A stretch of 64,000 bases of DNA from Rhopalosiphum padi (GCF_020882245.1 NC_083597.1:57080152-57144151), one strand, 5' to 3'. Positions 25,621-39,173 are shown, counted from the first letter of the stretch. The notes: generated from the letters alone by a model not told the origin. Numbers and translations are program-made.

Positions 25621-27950
25621 ACAATTTGCGGGGCACCAGCTCGTTTATGTTTTAATAACAAAAACTATTAGTTTGATATTGTCGATATACCTATATACTG
25701 TGCAGTGGCGTAGTAGTAAGCCTATTTTTAAAAGGACGGGAGAATATGAATGTTTAACTATTCTCAGACAACGTTATAACAAAAACAATATTATGTTATT
25801 GCATTTACTCGCAAGTGCGGGATATATTAATAATAATAATAATAATAACATTGTATTACAACAAATAACTTATGACATTTTTAGAAGAGTATAATATTCC
25901 GCTTCGGTCTAATAAAATATTAAGGACTCGCTAACTCTTAAATTAAAATTGATTTTAAACACTCAAAGTTTGGCTGTGATTACATATTACGATTGGAGGT
26001 TGAATATGATTACACAGTACCTATACGAAATATATTATATATTTTGCTAGTTATTATAAATGCGTTCGAACAGTTTGTGTCGACAACTGACTGCGTGTAT
26101 CATGGACACGAAAAATAAATTATTGGTGCAATTCATACAATTTTCACATTCGTATAAAACGATAAATTACTGTAAACTCCGTTCATTATCATCATAATAT
26201 GGACGTTTTTCTTTAATTTTTCCTCGTGTGTCTGTTGTTATTAGTTATGGGTAGATTGCGTTCAATCGTCGGTTTAGCTGATTCGTGCCGGTATATACTT
26301 ATATAATATCTAAATTGCACATACCCGTGACGTTTAATAACGATTTAGCCTTTTCCGCAGACTTGTAGTTTATGCACGTTTTTAAATTTTTTTTTTATTT
26401 TATATTTTTTTGGTTTTTCGCTCGTATATTATTTGCTTAGGCAAACGTTTTCATAGCCAATTAAAACCTGAGGCGCCGGCACACACCGCCCTCGCTGCTG
26501 CAGCTTTCTATTGTATAATATATTCGTTTCGCATACGGATAAACGAAAACAATTTTCGCTCTTCTCTTATTTGTTTCTTTGATAATATAATATATGTATA
26601 TATATATAGGTATATTTGAAAACGAGTAGTAAAATATTGAAGACGTTCAAATCGTATATTATGTAGTTTTATACTTTTATCGCAGCTCCCTGTGAGATTA
26701 TGTGCTCGCGTCTCCAAACAAGTTTCAAAAGAGCATATATTTTATATATATATATGTGAAATTGAACTTTATATAAGGCGTTAAAACGGCCATGCCGACG
26801 TCTTTTATTTATTATTTTTTTTTTTTTTTTGCCTACCGACTTTTTCTATTCATTATTATTATAACGCTGAAAACCTACTTTTTTTTTGTTAATTATTACT
26901 GTAATTATGAATAACTCGGAACTCTCGAAAAACTACAATACAGTTATTTAACCGCGTGAACATTTGAACTGGTCGAATATTAATTACTATTTTATTTAAC
27001 GGATACTTTATAAAAAACGTATAAGTAGAATATTATTATTATCCTCGTTAATTATTTTTCTATCTATATTATATTTATACACATATATTATCATACCACC
27101 TCATTACGCGTGCTAAAATGTTTATTTTTTCCATTATCTTTTCGACGGTTATCTAGAGCATTTATTCGATTGAAGTTTCTAATTCATACACAAATATGAC
27201 CGTTACAGAATACGTGGCATGCGTAGGTAATGTTTATGTGTTTTTTCATCGATTAGAAAAATAACAAACGATTACCTAAATACGTAGGTATACCTACGTG
27301 AACTTAACGTGAACGTGTAGAACACTAATATTCAAAGCACTACAAGTCTACGACGCATATCCTCGTTAATTTTGCGTACCTATCCGCTATTAGGTCATAT
27401 GTTTAGAATTTCACATTAAACGCGTCCTTTGAATAATATTATTACAAATATAAATCCGATTTTGCAACCGACGCATTTACATAATATTGTGTACATATTA
27501 TTATAATGGGCGTTTTATATACACATATTACATTTAATAATTATTAAATTATTAAAAAACATTAGTTTCGTTTATGTAAATTAAAATACATTATTTTAGT
27601 CAACCGTGTCAATAATGATAATATTGTTTTAATTTTTTATAGTAACGTTTCTTGCATAATATGGTTTTTTATGTCTTGCAAAAATAATAAAATTTAGTTC
27701 ACTATAATTGTGTCTAATACTCTATATAATTTCTATTATATTTTTAAGTATTTACAGTATAAATGTTTAATGTTTAAATTATATAATATAGATAGGTACG
27801 TAGATGTTATTATATTATTATATTTTAGCAGACAATGCTTGTGCATATTATTCAAACTATCATCAATATAATATATTATACCCACCTACTTTATCAATCG
27901 ACTTATATATTTATCTTATAGATTAGTTGAAATGTGCTTTTCCCGAGTAG
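25621..27950. other. AT-rich stretch, no gene seen
   Basis: A CAGTGGCGTAGTAGTAAGCC phrase at about 25703 resembles one end of a hAT-derived repeat, but no partner end was found. (AAT)n at about 25828-25848 and poly-T at about 26814-26830. Otherwise nothing recognisable. Confidence 0.4.
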
Positions 27951-28170
27951 ATATATTGCGAGAACGCAATGGCGCGATTTGATTACGGTGTAGGCGGGGG
28001 GGGGGGTCCAAAAAACGGAATCGTCTCGTGTTTCGATTTATATGCGCGGGAGAAAAACCGTCTCGAGTTTATCGGATGAAATAATAACACGTGGCGCGGT
28101 TGAGTATCGATGACCGAGTACGCGTGAAATAATAACGGACGTGGAATACAAACTTTTCGCGGAGGTCCTC

Positions 28171-28216
<46 letters not shown>

Positions 28217-28465
28217 TTACGAGTACAATATACCGTATACGTATCCGGACCGAAAGAAAACACGTCAGAATGGGTTGTGTGTTATTTCTACGACATTCGC
28301 GAGATACGGAGCCGTTCTTATAAACATATATACATATACCACATATAGACTCTAGAACTACTTAAAAAACTGTTCAGCGTTCTCGGAGGGGGGCCCCAAG
28401 AGGCTTTGCACACATACACACACGCGAGCGCCCGCACACTCGCCTATGCCGCCCGAGAGGCGAAA

Positions 28466-28503
<38 letters not shown>

Positions 28504-28900
28504 GTCTCCGTTTCAATTTGCATGTGTCTCTTGTTTTTGTCCACTTCTGGGAATATAACTCACAAAGTTCGGTTTACCTGAAATTCAGACCTACAGTAAA
28601 GTGTAGTGTGTGTGTGCGTGTGTGTGCTCGTGCATATATGTATACAACAACGGCAGCGGTGTAGTAAACTTTTTCTCTGCTCAGCCTCCGTCACCGAATC
28701 AAATGTAACGCTCGCGCAGCTGAATTGTTACCGCGATCAAAAGTGATAGCGATCACAAAACTAATCGCATACGATTTGTTATAGACACCGAGACGCGCTT
28801 AGGTATAAATATATATTGTCCTGTATATATTAGGATCATGTACATATAAATATATGTGTGCGTGTGTATGTGTGTGTGTGTGTGTGTGTGTATACATGAA
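27951..28900. repeat. Microsatellite cluster in GC-richer DNA
   Basis: A dense set of simple repeats: poly-G at about 27995-28006, (TA)n then (GT)n at about 28171-28216, (AT)n at about 28470-28497, (GT)n at about 28602-28627 and (GT)n at about 28857-28891, with CpG-rich DNA between. Two small ORFs here are repeat translations and were discarded. Confidence 0.7.
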
Positions 28901-30057
28901 CACGAGTGTCTTACTTCCGGTAATTCAATAAACTCGTTGTTTTTCTAAATAACTATTGCGCTTTCTTTTGTTGTGTACCTACTACCTACGTCATGTCGTC
29001 GTATACGATATTATACCGTGTTTATACTTTTTTTTTTTTTTAACATAAACCGACAAATGGAAGAGTAAAAATCTAAAAATATATATCATATGAACATTTT
29101 CTTCACATCATTTAAAATCATAAATACAAATTTTAAAAATAAGACAGTCTTAATTTTTTAAATTACAGCAAGCATAATATACATTTTTATTAATTCATAT
29201 TCTGAAGCAGAATTTTTTACTACAATAGTTAAAATCTAAATATTTTGTTAGGATAACTATTTACCCGAGGTCAAAATTTTGACTTAAAATCCAATTTCAT
29301 ATATTTACCTCCAGCAACCTGAACTCAAATCCATGTTTTTCAGTTTCCCAGTGCGGTAACTACATTTTTTTTATGTGCACAAATCGTTATATGTAGTATA
29401 GTTATCGTGCACACCAAAATAATGTTCATGTCGACATTTTAATCTTGGGTGCCAGCGTAATTCAGCTGAACTAATCACCATGTGAGTACGTAAAATGTAC
29501 GTTCACGCGTTAACGCCGCACTCGAATATGACTTTATGGTGACTAATATTTCTAGGAAAATCTCGTTCGTTTTTCGTTCCTTCGCTCGCTTTATAGTGTT
29601 ATAGTGTTGCAGCTATAAGCTCATACATAATGGGTATGACATCAATGGTTTTAATGTCCAATACAATAACATCACATAATAGACTTGTCGACAAGAAACA
29701 GTGAACTAGACAGCTGTTAGCTTTATTATGGCGAGTGCCTACGTGATTGTGGATTCTAAGCGTACCTTTTATAATTTGTGCATTATATTACTATTATTTT
29801 TAATAGGTAAATGTGAACAAAATATTAATCAATCGATCAGTAATTAGAAAATAGTAAGTATGACACGTGGTCTGCATAAAATTTTTTTCTATTATTATCG
29901 TTATGTACACCATAATACGTTACCCATAGGTACAATAAGAGTATTAGCTAAAATACAAAAAACGAATTACATGAATAATCTTGATAAAAGTAGTCATCCA
30001 GTGATGACGCTTTTAAATTAATGTTTACAAATTAATTAAAAATTTTTTTTTCTCAGA
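28901..30057. other. AT-rich stretch, no gene seen
   Basis: No gene seen. Its right part borders the 3' end of the minus-strand LINE relic and may include that element's 3' untranslated region, but no poly-A tail or target duplication was identified. Confidence 0.4.
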
Positions 30058-30620
30058 TTAGGCTAAAAGATCTCTACATCGATTGCGTTTTAAGCGCCTT
30101 GAAATATTAACAGGAATACCATTTGTTTAAAGAGCTTTAATTAGGGGGTTGAAATGAGTTTCTAGACGATTATGAAATTTTTTATAATATGATATTGCTT
30201 CTTTTGCAGTTTTTAATTTTTAAATCCGTGTGGAAGGTATGATATGAATGATATGATACATATGTGAGGGAATCCTTAATGCAATATTTCGAAAGGCCTG
30301 AATTCGATTTTTATTTGATTTTTAGCATTTTCTCAAAGTTGAAGGTCATGAGTCCAAATCGGTTTGATTAGGGATTTAGACATGAGTAGTTTCATATTTA
30401 GATTGGTTTGTTTATTATTAACTAGTAAAGTTTTAAACATACAAAGTCGAAGGTTTAATTGAAGTATTTTTTCACGCGTATGATAAACCAGGTGAGTCGT
30501 CGATCAAAGGTTAAGCCTTGATATTTTACAATCAGAGTAGATGGAATTTGAATAACGTAGAGAGTGACGGGCGGATAATGTCCGAATTTAATAGTAAAAT
30601 TGTATTATTCAAAAAGTAAT
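30058..30620 (-). pseudogene. Jockey-like LINE ORF2 C-terminal relic
   Basis: Read on the minus strand with frameshifts, the translation shows the landmarks of the post-palm part of Jockey-clade reverse transcriptases in order. VKYQGLTFDRRLTW lies near 30490-30535. An IWIWNYSCLNP-like segment (cognate of the family's IWTYGIQLWG) follows near 30360-30420. Next are an LHTDLKIK-like segment near 30200-30230 and a terminal RRLKRNRCRDLLA with a TAA stop at 30060-30058. Multiple frameshifts and stops make it non-functional. The order and spacing match the family well, so the clade call is fairly secure. The 5' part of the element is missing. Confidence 0.75.
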
Positions 30621-31074
30621 CGTTATAGAAACTTAATATGGGGATAGAAATATTATATTAAATTATTATCCATTACTCACACTTAGCCAAATTTTAAATC
30701 ATAATTGCATCTTCAAACTGAATTTTTCATACTTATTATCCCAACATGAGATTTATAGCTAGATATAAACAAAATATAGTATGACTTTAAAATTCAAAAA
30801 TCTCATTGAAGTTATTTTATTTACTTTTCATTTTAATGTAAAAGAATTCAATTTCAGCACACTTTCTGTAAATAGATCTTTAATAACTTTTTTTTTTGAT
30901 CTTTTTACGTAACATCTTATTCAGTTATAATATAAAATATATAAACATATTACATATTATTTATTATATATTAATATTGATTCAACCAAAGCTCGATACG
31001 TTAATTACATTTATGTATGCTATTAAATCTACACAAATATTATATTATATAAAATAATTATAATATTATATATT
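30621..31074. other. AT-rich spacer between two LINE relics
   Basis: About 450 bp of AT-rich DNA with no recognised motif. It separates the 5'-truncated ends of the two opposing LINE fragments. Confidence 0.4.
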
Positions 31075-31985
31075 ACACCTGTCGTGTCTCGAGGTGGTCA
31101 TCTGTCTCCAGTACTGTTCGCGTTTTTTAAAGATGGATCAAATCTGAATTAAAGCATTGTCAATTTATTAACTTTGTTGGTAGTATAAAATTATAATTTA
31201 TAATTGCCTTGATTTTGTTCGTGACTGTAAACTGGTCCAAAGCAACGTTAATACAACTAATGGTAACTTGGTCAAGATGGTTTATTGGTTTGATTTGAAG
31301 CTTTGCATTCCTAAGTTTCATTACGCATGCTCATAGTTTTGTTCGGTTTGGGTAGTTTGGCTATTCAGTTTATGACATCAGTCAACAGTTTTAAGTAGTA
31401 TTAACTAATAACTATTATCATAGATTCATAGATCTTGGTATCATGTTGAACCACTCTCTAAGCATTAATGCCAATATTGAAAATGTACGTCATGTAAGGC
31501 TCTAAAAATGATTTCATCAAAAGTATACCACCCGAATACAATCTATAAATAAATTTACAAAAACATAATACTATTGATTAATTCTTTGCCATTTCGATTA
31601 TGATGTTGTGATTTGGGATCCACTTTCATTACGTAATGACTATCAGTTTGAGCAAGTACAGCGTAAATCTTTGAGGTACGCATCTAATGCACTGCGAGAA
31701 AAGTGCTCTTCACACGACTATAAACATCGGTATTAGAATGATTAAATTTAGATTCATCGAGTAATAGAAGAATCCACCCTAACTTATACTCTATCCAATG
31801 ATAGAACATGTTAATTCTGTGAATCCTCACGCGTCGTCCTACCACCGATACCGGTGGAAAACTGATTTTGATCAGATCCTAGAATGTTCTTTCTCTGGAC
31901 AGAAATTAGAATTCTTATCTAAACTTATAAACGGAAAAGTTGAATTAAATACTCATATTTTCGATTAAATTTTACATTTCGTTAA
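31075..31985 (+). pseudogene. LINE reverse-transcriptase relic (CR1/Jockey-like)
   Basis: The plus-strand translation, with frameshifts, begins at the conserved RT block VSRGGHLSPVLF (about 31084-31122), cognate of V-P-Q-G-S-H-L-x-P-x-L-F. It continues with DLGIMLNHSLSINANIENV (near 31430-31490), then an IWDP-like phrase and FEQVQRKSLRYA (near 31610-31690), cognates of VVW-P and E-x-V-Q-R. A KLINGKVE segment lies near 31920-31945. These are the thumb and C-terminal marks of CR1/Jockey-type LINEs. The catalytic YxDD block is unrecognisable, and the many stops show an old, 5'-truncated copy. It is in the opposite orientation to the neighbouring relic and seems to be a different lineage. Confidence 0.7.
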
Positions 31986-34519
31986 TTGTTAACTGCAATA
32001 TTTTAATATTATTATAAATAAATGTAAGAACCAATTATGTTGTGACATAATATGTGATTATGTTAAGTTATGATATTATGTTATGTTATAACGAAACGCA
32101 CAAATTTATAAAAAAAAAAAAAATGAATTTTAAAATGAAAAAATGTAAATGAATATATTCTACCGCCTATATAAAATATAAATACAAGCAAATATTTTGA
32201 TTAAATTTAATTTTCAGTTAAATATTTACCTAACATATTTTGATGAATTATAATTGAACCACTGGCGCGGTGTATGTTACCATAGAAACTATAATATTAT
32301 AGTAAATAAAAAATTGACCTTGTGGATCAGTTTGATAAATTATCCCAGATAGATTATATTTATTACTATCTTATTTTGATGTTTCTCCAGTGGCAGTAAT
32401 CTTCATTCTAGGAATTATATAATTTTTCTTCATTTTTTTTCTATCTAACCTGAGTAACCTTCACTTTTTGTCCTCATATATTATATATAAACGTAACATA
32501 TTGCGTAAATAAAGTAAAAAAACAAAATTTGAATTGTATATTTAATAATTAAAAGTAATCAATGGTTAAAAATAATAATATTTTATATTTATTGGTTTAA
32601 AATTAAAAACTGGTTGTTATAATAAATACCATTGATATTGTTTTACTTGATAAAATTGTTGGAATATATATAAACGCTCAAATCTAAATAATTTCAAGTT
32701 TCAAAAAAATCCCTTTTAAAAATTATTATTTATTGGTTCTGGGTGGAATTCAAGTACAAAAAAATTAGAGTATAACCACAATTAATCATTTTATATGGCA
32801 AAGAGACTTTTTAATTTCGTTATTGTAACACTTATCAATAAATTATACTTAATTATTTATCTTTGTATAAATATTTAATACTATCAACCTGTTCAAATTT
32901 TCTGAACAAATAAAACATTCTAAATTAAGCTTTTATGTTGAAAAAATTCTATCGCAATAATATAGGTATTTACTTCAACCGAATAAATAGAAAAAGTATT
33001 TTCCGATGGCGAGAGTTGGAACACAATTAGTGTTCCTCTTCATTCCACTGTTTATTTCAACCTCCTAGATGGGATCCTTTCAAGTCTTAAAATGTATATA
33101 GATACCTTAAAATAATGTATAGCATGCACCACATATATATGTGGCATGTCCAAAGGCAGATACATTTGACGAATAATTTAACGTCTTTGCTAACAGCTTT
33201 AAGTGCTCTTAAGTTGCAAGTGTACTAGGTATAATGTATGGGTGTGACTGTGACGCTATAAATTTACACGAAGAGACTAGCTAGGAAAAAGACAGAACTT
33301 GAACTTCAAAAAGCAGAAAGCTGGCTGATTTATGTACGACACGGTTTATTTTATATTATATATATATATATATATAATATATGTATGTATAAAAGCATGA
33401 TAATATTGGTAGGTACCCTACTCCCTGAAACAAATTATTTTAACATCTTCAACTAAAGATAAAAATAATACTTATACAAAAACTGTATTTTAAACTAAAG
33501 TTTCCGCAATGATATCAATATTAATAGGTACATATTTCAAAATTATCACATGTACGCGTTTTATATAGAAAACGTATCTATTTATCAACCCTGTTGTACA
33601 TTAATTCTACGCGTCCACCTAATAATAGTTATAGAGAAAATAAATTTAATATATTGGTAGGTACGTGTAACATTAACATTATGACTTAACCTAGGTCCTA
33701 GACCAACAGTGTGATACGAATGAAATTTTTCTGACACGTCAATTTACAGCTCATTTTTTATTTCAACGAAAATGTATACAGATACGTGATACGTTGATAT
33801 GTGAATAATTATACATGATATAATATGGACATTCAATCTATAATATTATAGTTAGACGCTTACGAGAATAGTATTATTTTTAATTCTGTTATTAATATAC
33901 AAAAACCCGTGGTAGAATTGGTCAATGATATTATTGGTATTAATATTATTATTACTTCACCAATATGGGTGAGGCCGTGAGGGGGAATATATACTCTAAT
34001 ACACGATACTGACAACACTATATTAATTTGACACTGATTTCTAAGCTAAAATGATGGGTTCGCAGTTAATATGAGCAGAATTTGTCCCGGAAGTAAACAA
34101 TTATAGTAAGTTGATAATACCATAATAATATCTATACCAATCCATATAGAGTTTCGACTGACGATTGAATCTTCATCGATATAAATCGACCCATATAATA
34201 TAATGTGCATATGTTTGTTATATTATATACCTATAGTGACTTACTGTGTACACCGATAACAATCAAAACACAGATATGGCATTAGGATATATTATATATA
34301 TTATATGTATCTGATATTTTACAATGATTTGCCGTAACAAGTTATGTTATATAATACTAGCTGTTACGTGTGTATTTGTAATATTATGATAGTTATTATT
34401 AAAATTAAATTTCAAGACAATTATATATTTTTATGACGAATTAGCAACGTACTTTAACGATGATCACGACGAAAATTTTTTCATAATGTTATTATATCAT
34501 TATTAAAGTTATTAAATGT
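31986..34519. other. AT-rich stretch, small hairpin
   Basis: A short palindrome, CCACATATATATGTGG, lies at about 33129-33144. (AT)n lies at about 33356-33380. A somewhat GC-richer segment at about 33000-33330 has no clear ORF. No gene seen. Confidence 0.45.
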
Positions 34520-35724
34520 AGTGTTGGACAAACGAAGATCAATCGATGAAGTACTCAATCTTCTAAATCATGTATAAGGAGTATATCTATAATTTAACAT
34601 TTTATACGTTTCAATACATTCACATTCATTGCATTCGTCAATATCTATTATGTAGGTCAATGTAATAAAATATATTTTATGATTAATATAAAATACAAAT
34701 AAATAATAATACTTAGAAATGAATAACGGAGTTTATGATTAATTCCACTAATTAGATTTTATCATAATCAAATTTTATTTTTTTAACATCAATATAATAA
34801 TTGCATTATCCTTATTGAATATTAACAAATTTCACTTATTCAATTATATTATTAATTTATTTTTTTAATATACAAATAAATGTTATATTATTATACTCGT
34901 ACACGGCACATAAAATTACCAACAGATTTTAAGGTATTTAACCACTTTTATAAGGCGATTAACGTAACATATCTATATTTCATTAAAAAAATATATTAAT
35001 TATACAGCTTAATAAATAAATAAACAATAGACGATACATACAATTGATATAAGCAAAATAATACTTATTATGAGATTGGCTATGTTTGAGTGTGTCCAGT
35101 CATAGCGAATGCTCTTTGCACATTGTTCGAATTTGCCTTATATATTAGGTTAGTATAATTATTAAAATAATATACCGCTATAATAGTTCAAAAACTTGAC
35201 AATTAAAAAAGCAAATGTTAATAATGACTAAATCGAATAAAAATAAACAAACATAGTATAGTATATTCTATGATTTGCATTGTATAAATGTTATATGGCA
35301 ATATGGATGCTATTTTTAAATAAATTATAAAATAATTTGTTTTGTTTTATTATATAAAAATATTAAAAATTATACGTGCCTCATTGTAGTACCTATGCCG
35401 TATTGGGTACCTGAGAGACAACATTTGAAAAACCTCTATTATTAGGTAATAATGTCTACAAACAATAAGTGTAAACTTTATCAAACTTTTATTGGATGAT
35501 TTAAACGCCGGTAACATACTAGCTAAGACAGTTTCATTGCGCAACAAATAAGTAACATTAATGGTTTTAATGTCATAGAGGTAATAAAAAAGTATATTTC
35601 ACTGTACCTCGAACTCTACTAAATGTTTGTTTTAATTTACCAATTTTAAATTATTGAAGTTATCTTTTTATACTTTCATCGTAGTTATTTTTTTTTTTTT
35701 TTTTTTGTTTGTTTGTCCAACACT
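34520..35724. mobile_element. Possible TIR element with AGTGTTGGACAAAC ends
   Basis: A 14-bp sequence, AGTGTTGGACAAAC, at 34520-34533 recurs exactly inverted at 35711-35724. CAGTGTTGG-like ends are common in insect hAT-related elements, and a lone GTCCAACACT copy also occurs at 40762-40771. No target duplication is visible and the 1.2-kb interior has no transposase, so this could be two unrelated ends. Confidence 0.25.
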
Positions 35725-36447
35725 GATTGCAGTCAATTGGCACGACGCACCAATATAATAATATAATACTAATAATACTATTTGATTTAGATTTACAGGC
35801 ATGTTAGTCGTCGGCACTTGACTTGAAGGAATACAAGTCAAATTATGCTTTTCTTCCGCTTTTTTAAACGTATGAGAATTCGTCAAAGAAACATCACCTG
35901 CACTATTAAATTTTAGTTTCGACTTAAATCCCAGATGATTTAATATAAAATAAGTGTGAAAAGTCGCTACGCGTTATTTATATTGTATAATGACAACGTT
36001 GCGCGTTGTTATAGTATTATAAATGCCGCGGTTTAAAACGTTGAAAAATGATACAGTCCACGGGACAGTATTACTCTTGGGGGAGTTAAATACTACTATG
36101 CTATATACATTAATTAGACCTGGGCAATTAGAAATATCCTATTTGTTCGTGTTTTATAAATTATGGAGGTCACACAATCTTTTTCCAGTGAATATTTAGT
36201 TAATATTTTTTTTTTTTTTTTTAACCGGGCTTATTATTATTTTTTACCCTATTAAAACTGCGATTCGTAGAAATGAGTGTCCGTATATTTTTTTATTATT
36301 TTATCTCGCACTGCAGTTGATTGACAATCAATAATAATAATATATAAATAAAGCAATATAGTATAGCGACGATATAGCGTATAGTTTTAAAAATTATAAC
36401 TATTATATTATTATGTATTTAACCCAACACAAGGTGTCATTGTTTTT
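35725..36447. other. AT-rich stretch, no gene seen
   Basis: A poly-T run lies at about 36207-36222 (another, at about 35689-35706, falls within the possible element to the left). Nothing coding is recognised. Confidence 0.45.
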
Positions 36448-36822
36448 ATGCAAATATGTGACAGAAAATATTATTACTTAATAAACAAAATATTGCCACC
36501 ATTTTCGTTTGTTTTTTTAAATGATTGCACAAATATTATGATGACGTTTAATTATTTTGATAGGATACCTATAAAGAAATCGAATAATTTTAAGCTTTAT
36601 GATATGACTATACCCGATGAGATTATTAAACTATTCAAACACAACATAGTTAATAAAATTCCATTAATTAATCATGTGAAATTATATATGGTTCACGATT
36701 TCACGTACAACTTATATAATGTATTGAAATCGCGAGAGATTTATTTTGATTTTAAAAAGTTTTATCGAAATGTTAACATAAGCTATTTTCAAAATAGGCT
36801 TTTATTATTCATAACATTTTAA
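36448..36822 (+). CDS. Unrecognised 124-codon ORF
   Basis: A plus-strand ORF of 124 codons ending in TAA. The frame stays open about 17 codons further upstream. The composition is rich in Asn, Lys, Ile, Phe and Tyr but is not low complexity, with internal diversity (for example YDMTIPDEIIKLFKHNI). A frame this long is unusual in DNA this AT-rich. There is no signal peptide, membrane segment or motif that I recognise. It could be a real single-exon gene, an exon, a decayed mobile-element or virus-derived ORF, or chance. No introns, promoter or poly(A) signal are clear. Confidence 0.3.
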   Translation: MQICDRKYYYLINKILPPFSFVFLNDCTNIMMTFNYFDRIPIKKSNNFKLYDMTIPDEIIKLFKHNIVNKIPLINHVKLYMVHDFTYNLYNVLKSREIYFDFKKFYRNVNISYFQNRLLLFITF

Positions 36823-39006
36823 TTTTAGTAACTATTTAAAGTTGGTACAATGAATATTCATATATACGATTGAATCGTATAACTCATCACAGTAAATATT
36901 TTAAATTTATTTTTTAAATCAGCGTTATTTTTTGTCTGATATTATTATAAAAATAACATAAAAATCTAAAAAATTCCAAAATAAATGGTAACAAAAATTT
37001 ATAAAAATATAAATCTGGTAAACATGTTTATCATCTAAACATTGTATAGAGTGATTCACCGTCTTACGTATTCACGATTTATTTATTAATTTATTTATTC
37101 GAATATTTATTTTTTTAATTCCTAAATACACTTAAAGATTATATATTTAAACATTTAGACTTTTAATGCAATTAAATGAATGTCCTCATTGTCCATGTTC
37201 AAATGAGATCTAGATTTTTTTACTGTAAATTGTTAAGCACATAATTTTTTTTATTTAAAAATATTGATCGTTGATAATTTATTTAAATCCAAAATTCAAA
37301 CAGGTAACTTTTAAATTATTAGAATGTATAATATTATATATTATATTTTATTTATTATATTGTGTATTATTTATGTATTCTAAAGATAAAGTCCAAAAAA
37401 GGTTTTAAAAAATAAAACTAAATTAATATAAATAATAATAATAATATACCTATATATTGTTTATAATTTATATAATTTTATATTCCATTGTGATTTATTA
37501 TTTTTCCTTAAAGAATTTTTCATGTAGCTATATGCAGTTCAATCCGCTTCTCTTGCAATAATATTTTTCTTATCATACAAGGTGGTATATAGTTAAGAGT
37601 AGTATATGCTCCAGTATATTGTTTAATAATGCTTCTACGAATCGGCTTCGGCTAAATGAATTATCCCAACAAGTCTCTGTAAACTATATCTAAGTTGCCT
37701 GCCTAGATATAAATTTGTAATGGATATCTCAAACGTAGGATATGATGCTTACATTATAATATTATGAAATACGCTGCACAGTATTCCAAAGACGTTGTTG
37801 TCTTTTGAGCGCGTGCCACTTTAAGACGAAACATTTTTATGACATCATACCATCGCGCTTCGTCGTCGTGAATTCGATACCCACTAAGATCCAGTTACAA
37901 ATTTCATTACAGTTTTCAAAAATTCCTATTAACGTTGTTACATACAATATTGCTTAAGAAGGGAGTCTAAAATTAAATAAATAGTGAATTCTAATAAAAT
38001 ATATAAATAGTGAGACTATAAATAATTCGTCCTTCACAGTGGTCATCATACCGGCTATAACACAGGATTATTCACTAAGTTTTTTTAATTTTAAGTACAC
38101 CATATTTTTGAATAATTTAGTTGTGAACTCCATTTAAGAGGTGTCCTGTACCGATACAAACTTATGTTAATTGATAATCAGGTAATTTTTTTAAAAACCA
38201 TTATGACGTATTCTAACAAAAATGTGAACGAATAGTTTCTAAGGTATTAAAATAAATACCTATGCTAAGGATAATGTTAGTACCTACTTAAAAATGGTTT
38301 TTTAAAAATATATACCAGGTATAATGTTAGGTATATGTAATATTTATTATTTATTAATTAAATTTGGACAATTTTTACAAATTATGCAATCTTAATTTAT
38401 TAATATATATTAATTTAATAAAATTCCAAATCATCAAAGTATTATCATGGACCTACAATATCATTAATGCACAAAATATATTTTGATTTGATACGTCGAC
38501 GTTTTCGGAAAAATCATCTACTAAATAATTTATAGAAAAAAAGAAATGTTCTCATTTGAAAAATGGAATTTAGTATCTCCACAGAATATTCCTTAAGTAA
38601 TACAAACAATTTCAATTATCTGAAAATTCGGTTTTAACTATAAAAATTAGATTTTCAATAACTACATTTTTGAAGAAACAAAGGCGGATAAGTATTTTTG
38701 CTGAATTCTCCTGTATAAGATATATATATATATATAACACAATTCACAATTCTTTACGAGCGATGTAATGTATAAGGTTAATGAAATCCCTTTTCTGGTA
38801 AGATTCTGGTGGCTATTATATTATAATATATTCATCGTCATTCTAGGTTGGAATAATCCAAATTAAAATCGAAACAATATCCCGATCGGAATTAATAATT
38901 CGTCGTAACGTTCATCGAAGAAAATAGTAAAAAACAATACGAGCAATAGGTAATAACAACGCGACAACGTCGTCAAAAACACAAAAATAATATTAATAAC
39001 AACGAT
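36823..39006. other. AT-rich stretch with a possible decayed coding segment
   Basis: Mostly AT-rich and non-coding. Between about 37510 and 37930 the composition is more mixed. The minus strand there has short open stretches broken by stops, which may be an old transposon ORF of unknown family. (AT)n lies at about 38720-38735. Confidence 0.35.
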
Positions 39007-39173
39007 CATGGGTGTAGCGAGGGTTGGGCAGGGGGGCAAGTGCCCTTCCCTTGCACTTCAAACTAAATTATATTTCTTATACCTTATAGATATTGGGTCT
39101 TAATGATTTAAAGTTGGCTACGCCACTGCCCTCCGCCACTGATTGAAATCCTAGCTACGCCCATGACAACGAT
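38999..39173. mobile_element. Small TIR element (MITE) with 8-bp target duplication
   Basis: The element at 39007-39165 (159 bp) starts CATGGGTGTAGCGAG and ends, read inverted, CATGGGCGTAGCTAG. The direct 8-bp repeat ACAACGAT flanks it exactly at 38999-39006 and 39166-39173. An 8-bp duplication plus short TIRs points to the hAT superfamily. There is no coding capacity, so it would have been mobilised by a transposase encoded elsewhere. The intact duplication suggests a moderately recent insertion. Confidence 0.75.

Noticed and set aside
28141..28664. ORFs containing IYIYIYIY and CVCVCV runs
   Set aside because: Direct translation of (TA)n and (GT)n microsatellites.
33120..33155. Short palindrome CCACATATATATGTGG as a regulatory site
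   Set aside because: Too short, and AT-rich palindromes are expected by chance; no supporting context.
29640..35575. Shared 15-mer AATGGTTTTAATGTC at about 29646 and 35560
   Set aside because: Matches of this length are expected by chance in AT-rich DNA of this size, and the flanks do not align.
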